From Diploptera punctata (Eukaryota > Arthropoda > Insecta > Blattodea > Blaberidae): a stretch of 64,000 nucleotides of DNA. Shown one piece after another: positions 33,805-46,167 of the stretch. Position numbers and translations under genes: made by a program. The notes below the pieces were generated by a model. That model was not told the origin of the DNA and made no database searches. It saw nothing but the letters and a program-made list of their open reading frames with translations. The stretch covers positions 120,001 to 184,000 of the forward strand of contig JASPKZ010004203.1 of the NCBI GenBank assembly GCA_030220185.1, in the 5' to 3' direction. Position 1 is the stretch's first letter, and every line of letters begins with the position of its first letter.

Positions 33805-33895
33805 CCTTGTAAGAGCTCAGTTGGTAAGAGCGGTGAACGTAGTGTTATATAATTTCAGTAATCTATAGGTCGCTGGTTCAAATCCAGCTGGGAGG
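33805..33895 (+). tRNA. tRNA-Tyr-like pseudogene with intron
   Basis: The sequence follows tRNA-Tyr(GTA): A box AGCTCAGTTGGTAAGAGCGG, then CGTAG, an 18-20 bp AT-rich insert where nuclear tRNA-Tyr genes carry an intron, then ATCTATAGGTCGC, the T arm CTGG-TTCAAAT-CCAG and a 3' acceptor ending GGGAGG. A run of nine or more T directly after is a Pol III terminator. One base is missing before the GTA and the acceptor stem has a mismatch, so it is probably inactive. Retention of the intron indicates a DNA-level copy, not a copy of mature tRNA. Confidence 0.6.
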
Positions 33896-34000
33896 TTTTT
33901 TTTTAGAAGAGTATAACTTTTAGCTCATACTACAATAGTATCGAATTTAAAGATATTTACATTTGTATCTTATTCTGTAAAATATTAAAACTAAAAAAGA

Positions 34001-34474
34001 AATAATAGTTTTAAAAAACTAAAACAACACGCTTTATTAGAAAACCGAACTAAAAAATTAAAAATAATTTCAATGTCCAACACTCTTGGGATAAAATTAA
34101 AGTGGTCAACAAAAAAATCATCTCCAACACATATAGAATAAAACTAGAGTTATCTACCAAAAACATAATTTTACCATCAAAAGCGTGGGGTGCTCTATTT
34201 CAATTAATATATTCGATAATAAACAGATATTGGTAAAAGTAAAGTCTCTAAGAAGAAAACGTAAAAACTATAAAAAGCACCCCACGCTTTTGATGCTAAA
34301 ATTACTTTTTTTTTTTGGTAGATAACTCTAGTTTTATTCTATGTGTGTTGGATATGATTTTTCTGTTGACTACTTTAATTTTATCCCAAGAGTGTTGGAC
34401 ATTGAAATTATTTTTCATTTTTTAGTTCGGTTTTATAATAAAGCGTGTTGTTTTAGTTTTTTAAAACTATTATT
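34001..34474. mobile_element. Foldback element FB2
   Basis: Arms of about 190 bp (34001-34190 and about 34280-34474) are inverted copies: left AATAATAGTTTTAAAAAACT, right AGTTTTTTAAAACTATTATT. Inside them are ACACTCTTGGGATAAAATTA and AAAAGCGTGGGGTGCT with their inverses. The central 90 bp are unique. No protein. Confidence 0.9.
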
Positions 34475-34479
34475 TGTTT

Positions 34480-35095
34480 GTTTTCCAGTTGTATTTATTT
34501 TAAGCCTTCATAAAATGTATTTAATGTGATTGAAGTTAATTAAACTAATTAAATAATATTAACAATAATAATAATTTTGCAAGATGAAGGCATGTCTTTG
34601 CGTTTTAATTAGGTCTGGATAAAACGTCGTTCAGTGGGTTAGGTAATGTGTGATACGAGGGACTTGATTGAGTGAAGTTGTTCTGCTGACAATGGTCGCT
34701 GTGTCAATCGATACGGAAATCGCGATAGTTTACTGAGGCTCCCCTCGTACTAAGCCTCACAGGAATTATCTTGAGGGGAAAACCCCCTTGCCCTTGACCT
34801 TGTAAACTGTGTTGGAATATTTTATACTACAAGGTGACTATGAACTTTTCTTCCCCAAAGTAAACTTACGACTACATTAATTAAATAGTATTAATGGTAT
34901 TAGTTTTATAACTTAACCCAGTTTCTCCTCTCCATCCATATCTCTCTTTTTCCTTTTCTGTTTTAGCTTAACATATAATTATTATATAGGCACTTTGAAT
35001 TGTCCTACACAAGACATATCGGTAAAGGAGTTTTAACTCAAATCCATGTACATTATTTTTTTACCACAAAAATACATTAGTGATTTCCCCAAATA
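34480..35095. other. No gene recognised
   Basis: A GC-richer stretch (34620-34800) contains CTCCCCTCGTACTAAGCC, weakly like the antisense of a large-subunit rRNA segment; the match is too short to call. Confidence 0.35.
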
Positions 35096-35097
35096 AG

Positions 35098-35398
35098 TCC
35101 GTGCTGTAACCGAGAGCTAAGGAAAGATGCATTGGTGCTGAACTACGGGATCTGCTCTAGTTCGGGTCCCCATGGGGAATAGATTTTCTCATGGAATTTC
35201 GACCAATATGGGACCGGTGCCCCCCCAGCATCGTGAGGCATTTGGGTACCTACAAAAAGTAGCGGCGCCAGGTTGAGAAGACAGCTATAACGGCTGATGA
35301 CCATATGTCACTCCTACACTGGCTGAATGATCATGTATCTCTGTGATTAACACGTGTGGAGATGAGGCCAGCAGCCGGCTGGTATGCCAGTCTCACTA
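35098..35398 (+). mobile_element. SINE4
   Basis: Head GCTGTAACCGAGAGCTAAGG, B-box region CTAGTTCGGGTCCCC, body GGAATTTCGACCAATATGGG and CAGGTTGAGAAGACAGC, 3' GCCGGCTGGTATGCCAG. Confidence 0.83.
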
Positions 35399-35582
35399 TA
35401 TAGTTTTCATTTTTCCCCGGATAAATGATCAACATAATGGTGACGCCATTTCTGAGACAGCGCTGAATTAAAAAAAAATCACATCATTCACTCAAGCATT
35501 CATTATTGAACGAGTCAGCTGGTTATTGGAGACTATTTAAAACTTTAAATTCAGTGAAAGGTCTCAAAGAAGAGAAAATATC

Positions 35583-35647
35583 CCGAAATACGTTACCCAG
35601 GAAACTTGTCCCGACCGGACGCCGAACCCGGGCCTCGTGCATCCATT
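35583..35647 (-). mobile_element. SINE1 head fragment
   Basis: CCAGGAAACTTGTCCCGACC and GCCGAACCCGGGCC are the antisense of the SINE1 tRNA head and first body bases. It lies about 165 bp from the satellite left edge. Confidence 0.65.
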
Positions 35648-35811
35648 CCAACGACGTTATTCCTGGAGCACGGCTGTAAACGTAAGCCAATTCCTTGGGG
35701 TATGTAATAATTCTGTAAAAAAGTAAACTTAAGATACATATTAAAGGGTAAGTTCAAACACATCTGGATGGATTAAATTTTAAGTAATGTGAAATATGAG
35801 GGATTAGAACG

Positions 35812-38800
35812 AGGACACTGAAAAAACAGACAAAATTGGCGTAGAATGATATAATTGTATGTGAATATAGGATAGTCGCCTCGGTGGACGTGTAACTGTC
35901 CCAGGACACTGAAACAACATACAAAATTGGCGTAGAATGATATAATTGTGTGTGAATATAGGATAGCCGCCTCGGTGGACGTGTGACTGCCCCAGGACTC
36001 TGGAACAACAGACAAAATTGGCGTAGAATGATATAATTGTATGTGAATATAGGATAGCCGCCTCGGTGGACGTGTAACTGCCCCAGGACACTGAAACAAC
36101 ATACAAAATTGGCGTAGAATGATATAATTGTATGTTAATATAGGATAGTGGCCTCGGTGGACGTGTAACTGTCCCAGGACACTGAAACAACATACAAAAT
36201 TGGCGTAGAATGATATAATTGTGTGTGAATATAGGATAGCCGCCTCGGTGGACGTGTGACTGCCCCAGGACACTGAAACAACATACAAAATTGGCGTAGA
36301 ATCATATAATTGTATGTGAATATAGGATAGTCGCCTCGGTGGACGTGTAACTGTCCCAAGACACTGAAACAACATACAAAATTGGCGTAGAATGATATAA
36401 TTGTATGTGAATATAGGATAGTCGCCTCGGTGGACGTGTAACTGTCCCAGGACACTGAAACAACATACAAAATTGGCGTAGAATGATATAATTGTGTGTG
36501 AATATAGGATAGCCGCCTCGGTGGACGTGTGACTGCCCCAGGACACTGAAACAACATACAAAATTGGCGTAGAATGATATAATTGTATGTGAATATAGGA
36601 TAGTCGCCTCGGTGGACGTGTAACTGTCCCAGGACACTGGAACAACATACAAAATAGGCGTAGAATGATATAATTGTATGTGAATATAGGATAGTCGCTT
36701 CGGTGGACATGTAACTGTCCCAGGACACTGGACCAACGGACAAAATTGGCGTAGAATGATATAATTGTATGTGAATATAGGATAGCCGCCTCGGTGGACG
36801 TGTGACTGTCCCAGCACACTGGACCAACGGACAAAATTGGCGTAGAATTATATAATTGTATGTGAATATAGGATAGTCGCCTCGGTGGACGTGTAACTGT
36901 CGCAGGACACTGGACCAACGGACAAAATTGGCGTAGAATGATATAATTGTATGTGAATATAGGATAGCCGCCTCGGTGGACGTGTGACTGTCCCAGCACA
37001 CTGGACCAACGGACAAAATTGGCGTAGAATGATATAATTGTATGTGAATATAGGATAGCCGCCTCGGTGGACGTGTAACTGTCCCAGGACACTGAAACAA
37101 CATACAAAATTGGCGTAGAATGATATAATTGTATGTGAATATAGGATAGTCGCCTCGGTGGACGTGTAACTGTCCCAGGACACTGGACCAACGGACAAAA
37201 TTGGCGTAGAATGATATAATTGTATGTGAATATAGGATAGTCGCCTCGGTGGACGTGTGACTGTTCCAGCACACTGGACCAACGGACAAAATTGGCGTAG
37301 AATGATATAATTGTATGTGAATATAGGATAGCCGCTTCGGTGGACGTGTAACTCTCCCAGGACACTGAAACAACATACAAAATTGGCGTAGAATGATATA
37401 ATTGTATGTGAATATAGGATAGTCGCCTCGGTGGACGTGTAACTGTCCCAGGACACTGAAACAACATACAAAATTGGCGTAGAATGATATAATTGTGTGT
37501 GAATATAGGATAGCCGCCTCGGTGGACGTGTGACTGCCCCAGGACAATGAAACAACATACAAAATTGGCGTAGAATGATATAATTGTATGTGAATATAGG
37601 ATAGTCGCCTCGGTGGACGTGTAACTGTCCCAGGACACTGAAACAACATACAAAATTGGCGTAGAATGATATAATTGTATGTGAATATAGGATAGTCGCC
37701 TCGGTGGACGTGTAACTGTCCCAGGACACTGAAACAACATACAAAATTGGCGTAGAATGATATAATTGTATGTGAATATAGGATAGCCGCCTCGGTGGAC
37801 GTGTAACTGCCCCAGGATACTGAAACAACATACAAAATTGGCGTAGAATGATATAATTGTATGTGAATATAGGATAGCCGCCTCGGTGGACGTGTGACTG
37901 CCCCAGGACACTGAAACAACATACAAAATTGGCGTAGAATGATATAATTGTATGTGAATATAGGATAGCCGCCTCGGTGGACGTGTAACTGTCCCAGGAC
38001 ACTGAAACAACATACAAAATTGGCGTAGAATGATATAATTGTATGTGAATATAGGATAGCCGCCTCGGTGGACGTGTGACTGCCCCAGGACACTGAAACA
38101 ACATACAAAATTGGCGTAGATTGATATAATTGTATGTGAATATAGGATAGTCGCCTCGGTGGACGTGTAACTGTCCCTGGACACTGAAACAACATACAAA
38201 ATTGGCGTAGAATGATATAATTGTATGTGAATATAGGATAGTCGCCTCGGTGGACGTGTAACTGTCCCAGGACACTGGAACAACATACAAAATTGGCGTA
38301 GAATGGTATAATTGTATGTGAATATAGGATAGTCGCCTCGGTGGACGTGTAACTGTCCCAGGACACTGGAACAACAGACAAAATTGGCGTAGAATGGTAT
38401 AATTGTATGTGAATATAGGATAGCCGCCTCGGTGGACGTGTGACTGCCCCAGGACACTGGAACAACAGACAAAATTGGCGTAGAATGATATAATTGTATG
38501 TGAATATAGGATAGTCGCCTCGGTGGACGTGTAACTGTCCCAGGACACTGAAACAACATACAAAATTGGCGTAGAATGATATAATTGTGTGTGAATATAG
38601 GATAGCCGCCTCGGTGGACGTGTGACTGCCCCAGGACTCTGGAACAACAGACAAAATTGGCGTAGAATGATATAATTGTATGTGAATATAGGATAGCCGC
38701 CTCGGTGGACGTGTAACTGCCCCAGGACACTGAAGCAACATACAAAATTGGCGTAGAATGATATAATTGTATGTGAATATAGGATAGTGGCCTCGGTGGA

Positions 38801-41800
38801 CGTGTAACTGTCCCAGGACACTGAAACAACATACAAAATTGGCGTAGAATGATATAATTGTGTGTGAATATAGGATAGCCGCCTCGGTGGACGTGTGACT
38901 GTCCCAGGACACTGAAACAACATACAAAATTGGCGTAGAATGATATAATTGTATGTGAATATAGGATAGTCGCCTCGGTGGACGTGTAACTGTCCCCAGG
39001 ACACTGAAACAACATACCAAATTGGCGTAGAATGATATAATTGTATGTGAATATAGGATAGTCGCCTCGGTGGACGTGTAACTGTCCCAGGACACTGAAA
39101 CAACAGACAAAATTTGGCTGTAGAATGGTATCATTGTATGTGAATAGAGTATAAGACGGCCTCGTTGGACGTGTAACTGTCCCAGGACACTGAAACAACA
39201 TACAAAATTGGCGTAGAATGATATAATTGTGTGTGAATATAGGATAGCCGCCTCGGTGGACGTGTGACTGCCCCAGGACACTGAAACAACATACAAAATT
39301 GGCGTAGAATGATATAATTGTATGTGAATATAGGATAGCCGCCTCGGTGGACGTGTGACTGCCCCAGGACACTGAAACAACATACAAAATTGGCGTAGAA
39401 TGATATAATTGTATGTGAATATAGGATAGTCGCCTCGGTGGACGTGTAACTGTCCCAAGACACTGAAACAACATACAAAATTGGCGTAGAATGGTATATT
39501 GTATGTGAATATAGGATAGCCGCCTCGGTGGACGTGTAACTGTCCCAGGACACTGGAACAACAGACAAAATTGGCGTAGAATGGTATAATTGTATGTGAA
39601 TATAGGATAGCCGCCTCGGTGGACGTGTAACTGCCCCAGGACACTGGAACAACAGACAAAATTGGCGTAGAATGATATAATTGTATGTGAATATAGGATA
39701 GTCGCCTCGGTGGACGTGTAACTGTCCCAGGACACTGAAACAACATACAAAATTGGCGTAGAATGATATAATTGTGTGTGAATATAGGATAGCCGCCTCG
39801 GTGGACGTGTGACTGCCCCAGGACTCTGGAACAACAGACAAAATTGGCGTAGAATGATATAATTGTATGTGAATATAGGATAGCCGCCTCGGTGGACGTG
39901 TAACTGCCCCAGGACACTGAAGCAACATACAAAATTGGCGTAGAATGATATAATTGTATGTGAATATAGGATAGTCGCCTCGGTGGACGTGTAACTGTCC
40001 CCAGGACACTGAACAACATACAAAATTGGCGTAGAATGATATAATTGTTGTGAATATAGGATAGCCGCCTCGGTGGACGTGTAACTGCCCCAGGACACTG
40101 AAACAACATACAAAATTGGCGTAGTAAATGATATAATTGTATGTGAATATAGGATAGTCGCCTCGGTGGACGTGTACTGTCCCAGGACACTGAAACAACA
40201 TACAAAATTGGCGTAGAATGATATAATTGTATGTGAATATAGGATAGTCGCCTCGGTGGACGTGTAACTGTCCCAGGACACTGAAACAACATACAAAATT
40301 GGCGTAGAATGATATAGATATATTTGTATGTGAATATAGGATAGTCGCCTCGGTGACGTGTAACTGTCCCAGGACACTGAAACAACATACAAAATGTGCG
40401 TAGAATGATATAATTGTGTGTGAATATAGGATAGCCGCCTCGGTGGACGTGTGACTGCCCCAGGACACTGAAACAATATACAAAATTGGCGAGCGTAGAA
40501 TGATATAATTGTATGTGAATATAGGATAGTCGCCTCGGTGGACGTGTAACTGTCCCACGACACTGGAACAACATACAAAATAGGCGTAGAATGATATAAT
40601 TGTATGTGAATATAGGATAGTCGCCTCGGTGGACATGTAACTGTCCCAGGACACTGGACCAACGGACAAAATTGGAGGTAAATGATATAATTGTATGTGA
40701 ATATAGGATAGCCGCCTCGGTGGACGTGTGACTGTCCCAGCACACTGACCAACGGACAAAATTGGCGTAGAATTATATAATTGTATGTGAATATAGGATA
40801 GTCGCCTCGGTGGACGTGTAACTGTCGCAGGACACTGGACCAACGGACAAAATTGGCGTAGAATGATATAATTGTATGTGAATATAGGATAGCCGCCTCG
40901 GTAGGCGTGTGACTGTCCCAGCACACTGGACCAACGGACAAAATTGGCGTAGAATGATATAATTGTATGTGAATATAGGATAGCCGCCTCGGTGGACGTG
41001 TAACTGTCCCAGGACACTGAAACAACATACAAAATTGGCGTAGAATGATATAATTGTATGTGAATATAGGATAGTCGCCTCGGTGGACGTGTAACTGTCC
41101 CAGGACACTGGAACAACGGACAAAATTGGCGTAGAATGATATAATTGTATGTGAATATAGGATAGTCGCCTCGGTGGACGTGTGACTGTTCCAGCACACT
41201 GGACCAACGGACAAAATTGGCGTAGAATGATATAATTGTATGTGAATATAGGATAGCCGCCTCGGTGGACGTGTAACTCTCCCAGGACACTGAAACAACA
41301 TACAAAATTGGCGTAGAATGATATAATTGTGTGTGAATATAGGATAGCCGCCTCGGTGGACGTGTGACTGCCCCAGGACAATGAAACAACATACAAAATT
41401 GGCGTAGAATGATATAATTGTATGTGAATATAGGATAGTCGCCTCGGTGGACGTGTAACTGTCCCAGGACACTGAAACAACATACAAAATTGGCGTAGAA
41501 TGATATACTTGTATGTGAATATAGGATAGTCGTCTCGGTGGACGTGTAACTGTCCCAGGACACTGAAACAACATACAAAATTGGCGTAGAATGATATAAT
41601 TGTATGTGAATATAGGATAGCCGCCTCGGTGGACGTGTAACTGCCCCAGGACACTGAAACAACATACAAAATTGCGTAGAATGCGTAGAATGATATAATT
41701 GTATGTGAATATAGGATAGTCGCCTCGGTGGACGTGTAACTGTCCCAGGACACTGAAACAATATACAAAATTGGCGTAGAATGGTATAATTGTATGTGAA

Positions 41801-44800
41801 TATAGGATAGCCGCCTCGGTGGACGTGTGACTCCCCAGGACACTGAAACAACATACAAAATTGGCGTAGAATGATATAATTCTATGTGAATATAGGATAG
41901 CCGCCTCGGTGGAAGTGTAACTGTCCCAGGACACTGAAACAACACACAAAATTGGCGTAGAATGATATAATTGTATGTGAATATAGGATAGTCGCCTCGG
42001 TGGACGTGTAACTGTCCCAGGACACTGAAACAACATACAAAATTGGCGTAGAATGATATAATTGTATGTGAATATAGGATAGTCGCCTCGGTGGACGTGT
42101 AACTGTCCCAGGACACTGAAACAACATACAAAACTGGCGTAGAATGATATAATTGTATGTGAATATAGGATAGTCGCCTCGGTGGACGTGTAACTGTCCC
42201 AGGACTCTGGAACAACATACAAAATTGGCGTAGAATGATATAATTGTATGTGAATATAGGATAGTCGCCTCAGTGGACGTGTAACTGTCCCAGGACACTG
42301 AAACAACATACAAAATTGGCGTAGAATTATATAATTGTATGTGAATATAGGATAGTCGCCTCGGTGGACGTGTAACTGTCCCAGGACACTGGAACAACAT
42401 ACAAAATTGGCGTAGAATGATATAATTGTATGTGAATACAGGATAGTCGCCTCGGTGGACGTGTAACTGTCCCAGGACACTGAAACAACATACAAAATTG
42501 GCGTAGAATGATATAATTGTATGTGAATATAGGATAGTCGCCTCGGTGGACGTGTAACTGTCCCAGGACACTGAAACAACATACAAAATTGGCGTAGAAT
42601 GATATATATTGTATGTGAATATAGGATAGTCGCCTCGGTGGACGTGTAACTGTCCCAGGACACTGAAACAACATACAAAATTGGCGTAGAATGATATAAT
42701 TGTATGTGAATATAGGATAGTCGCCTCGGTGGACGTGTAACTGTCCCACGACACTGAAACAACATACAAAATTGGCGTAGAATGATATAATTGTATGTGA
42801 ATATAGGATAGTCGCCTCGGTGGACGTGTAACTGTCCCAGGACACTGAAACAACATACAAAATTGGCGTAGAATGATATAATTGTATGTGGATATAGGAT
42901 AGTCGCCTCGGTGGACGTGTAACTGTCCCAGGACACTGAAACAACATACAAAATTGGCGTAGAATGATATACTTGTATGTGAATATAGGATAGTCGTCTC
43001 GGTGGACGTGTAACTGTCCCAGGACACTGAAACAACATACAAAATTGGCGTAGAATGATATAATTGTATGTGAATATAGGATAGTCGCCTCGGTAGACGT
43101 GCAACTGTCCCAGGACACTGAAACAACATACAAAATTGGCGTAGAATGATATAATTGTATGTGAATACAGGATAGTCGCCTCGGTGGACGTGTAACTGTC
43201 CCAGGACACTGAAACAACATACAAAATTGGCGTAGAATGATATAATTGTATGTGAATATAGGATAGTCGCCTCGGTGGACGTGTACCTGTCCCAGGACAC
43301 TGAAACAGCATACAAAATTGGCGTAGAATGATATAATTGTATGTGAATATAGGATAGTCGCCTCGGTGGACGTGTAACTGTCCCAGGACACTGAAACAAC
43401 ATACAAAATTGGCGTAGAATGATATAATTGTATGTGAATATAGGATAGTCGCCTCGGTGGACGTGTAACTGTCCCAGGGCACTGAAACAACATACAAAAT
43501 TGGCGTAGAATGATATAATTGTATGTGAATATAGGATAGCCGCCTCGGTGGACGTGTGACTGCCCCAGGACACTGAAACAACATACAAAATTGGCGTAGA
43601 ATGATATAATTGTATGTGAATATTGGATAGCCGCCTCGGTGGACGTGTAACTGTCCCAGGACACTGAAACAACATACAAAATTGGCGTAGAATTATATAA
43701 TTGTATGTGAATATAGGATAGCCGCCTCGGTGGACGTGTATCTGTCCCAGGACACTGAAACAACATACAAAATTGGCGTAAAATGATATAATTGTATGTG
43801 AATATAGGATAGTCGCCTCGGTGGACGTGTGACTGCCCCAGGACACTGAAACAACATACAAAATTGGCGTAGAATGATATAATTGTATGTGAATATAGGA
43901 TAGCCGCCTCGGTGGACGTGTGACTGCCCCAGGACACTGAAACAACATACAAAATTGGCGTAGAATGATATAATTGTATGTGAATATAGGATAGCCGCCT
44001 CGGTGGACGTGTAACTGTCCCAGGACACTGAAACAACATACAAAATTGGCGTAGAATGATATAATTGTATGTGAATATAGGATAGCCGCCTCGGTGGACG
44101 TGTGACTGCCCCAGGACACTGAAACAACATACAAAATTGGCGTAGAATGATATAATTGTATGTGAATATAGGATAGTCGCCTCGGTGGACGTGTAACTGT
44201 CCCAGGACACTGAAACAACATACAAAATTGGCGTAGAATGATATAATTGTATGTGAATATAGGATAGTCGCCTCGGTGGACGTGTAACTGTCCCAGGACA
44301 CTGAAACAACATACAAAATTGGCGTAGAATGATATAATTGTATGTGAATATAGGATAGCCGCCTCGGTGGACGTGTGACTGCCCCAGGACACTGAAACAG
44401 CATACAAAATTGGCGTAGAATGATATAATTGTATGTGAATATAGGATAGTCGCCTCGGTGGACGTGTAACTGTCCCAGGACACTGAAACAACATACAAAA
44501 CTGGCGTAGAATGATATAATTGTATGTGAATATAGGATAGCCGCCTCGGTGGACGTGTAACTGTCCCAGGACACTGAAACAACATACAAAATTGGCGTAG
44601 AATGATATAATTGTATGTGAATATAGGATAGCCGCCTCGGTGGACGTGTTACTGTCCCAGGACACTGAAACAACATACAAAATTGGCGTAGAATGGTATA
44701 ATTGTATGTGAATATTGGATAGCCGCCTCGGTGGACGTGTGACTGCCCCAGGACACTGGAACAACAGACAAAATTGGCGTAGAATGATATAATTGTATGT

Positions 44801-45114
44801 GAATATAGGATAGCCGCCACGGTGGACGTGTAACTGTCCCAGGACACTGGAACAACAGACAAAATTGGCGTAGAATGGTATAATTGTATGTGAATATAGG
44901 ATAGCCGCCTCGGTGGACGTGTGACTGTCCCAGGACACTGGAACAACATACAAAATTGGCGTAGAATGGTATAATTGTATGTGAATATAGGATAGCCGCC
45001 TCGGTGGACGTGTGACTGCCCCAGGACACTGGAACAACAGACAAAATTGGCGTAGAATGATATAATTGTATGTGAATATAGGATAGCCACCTCGGTGGAA
45101 GTGTGACTGTCCAG
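35812..45114. repeat. 91-bp satellite array, about 102 monomers
   Basis: The monomer, starting at GAATGATATAATTGTATGTG, is 91 bp long and is repeated head to tail for 9.3 kb with a few percent divergence. Variants are linked: GTCGCC usually goes with GTGTAACTGTCCC, and GCCGCC with GTGTGACTGCCCC; a third class has GGACCAACGGAC in place of GAAACAACATAC. Because 91 is not a multiple of three, three monomers make a 91-codon period. The minus strand of the monomer has no stop in any frame, so long ORFs (up to 2603 codons at 35773-43584) arise automatically. Left edge AGGACACTGAAAAAAC at 35812; the right edge grades into a SINE-like head. Confidence 0.97.
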
Positions 45115-45265
45115 ATTGGGATCTCAGGTTCGAATCCTGACGGTTCTTGAGGGGTATTGGTGGTGGGCCGTATCGGGATTTTTCGGTTTTTTTTTTTCGG
45201 TTTCTCTGTTTCCCTAATTTCATCCCACCATCACTCTCCACTCCTCGTCCCGACCCATCATGTCT
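45083..45265 (+). mobile_element. SINE-like element at the satellite right edge
   Basis: The last monomer sequence GATAGCCACCTCGGTGGAAG continues into AGATTGGGATC, a perfect T arm TCAGG-TTCGAAT-CCTGA (B box GGTTCGAATCC) and a body with GGGATTTTTCGG, a T run and TTTCATCCCACCATCACTCT. The body resembles SINE5 (TTTCATTCCACCGTTTCTCC). The A-box-like part is therefore shared with every satellite monomer. Confidence 0.6.
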
Positions 45266-45269
45266 TAAA

Positions 45270-45650
45270 TGTACGTCCATGCTTATACTTTTCAAAAGTG
45301 AAATTAATAAGAATGGTAATATAATGGCAACCAAAAATAAAAGTTAACACTGGCAGTGAAAAAATATCTATAAATAATTTAATTAACTTCAATTGATAGT
45401 TACGTTCAAGAATTAAAATTAACGTTTAACAAGTGAATTGAAATGTTTACGCTCGAAACGTAGATAAAGTTAAATTTTAAACAATAAATAAAACACCTTC
45501 AATTATTAAAATTTATAAAATGTTATTTCATATTATGTTAAATTTAGTACTATAATAAAAAAATGTTAACATGTACGTATTCAACAACAAATATAAAAAA
45601 CATTTCAAAATATTCTCAATTGAACTGGTTCATATAAGCCTATAATAGCT
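45270..45650. other. No gene recognised
   Basis: AT-rich flank of the array. Confidence 0.5.
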
Positions 45651-45651
45651 T

Positions 45652-45905
45652 ATTAAAGTGGAGTGATCCATCCCACTATAGGCATAGAAAGCCCATGGAG
45701 CAGTAGGAAGTTAAGTCTTCCTCCTTCCTAGACAATCGAGTTATGAGCCCTGCGTGTCAGGCGCCTTTATCCCCACAACATATGTCTGAAACTCATTTCA
45801 GTGAGAGGCTGAGTCAACACCATGATGCCGCCAGTTACGCCAGGTTAAAAATATTGACTCCCATTGTGACTCGACTTTCCGGGTTATAGTGTAGTGCGGC
45901 TTGCC
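45652..45905 (-). mobile_element. SINE2, old diverged copy
   Basis: AGTAGGAAGTTAAG, TAGACAATCGAG, GAGCCCTGCGTG, CGCCTTTATCCCCA and AGAGGCTGAGTC keep the antisense SINE2 order with many changes. Confidence 0.72.
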
Positions 45906-46167
45906 CGAATACATAGAACTTAATAGACCTATTTCAAGATAAAGTAAGAATAAAAATTAATAACGTAGATATACCCAATTTCGCCATAATTAATTTCATC
46001 GATACATTATAAATCTATCATTTAAAAATGTTCTGGTACCAATTTGTATTCTGTAAATCAAAATGTTAAACACGTAATTCCTAAAAATGTTTCTTTAAAA
46101 CCTACAATAACTAATTCAAAAAAATATAAATAAAAGATGTCAAGTAACGAAATTGCCATACAATAAT

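Noticed and set aside
34620..34800. Ribosomal RNA fragment
   Set aside because: CTCCCCTCGTACTAAGC resembles an antisense large-subunit rRNA stretch, but the similarity does not extend. A covariance-model search would be needed.
35773..43584. A 2603-codon ORF as a giant protein gene
   Set aside because: It is the translation of a 91-bp satellite whose monomer lacks stops on that strand in all frames. Overlapping long ORFs in the other frames show the same repeat. There is no non-repeat domain, signal or start context.
35812..45114. CRISPR array
   Set aside because: The 91-bp period has no repeat/spacer alternation; the whole unit is conserved, and the setting is an insect-like genome.
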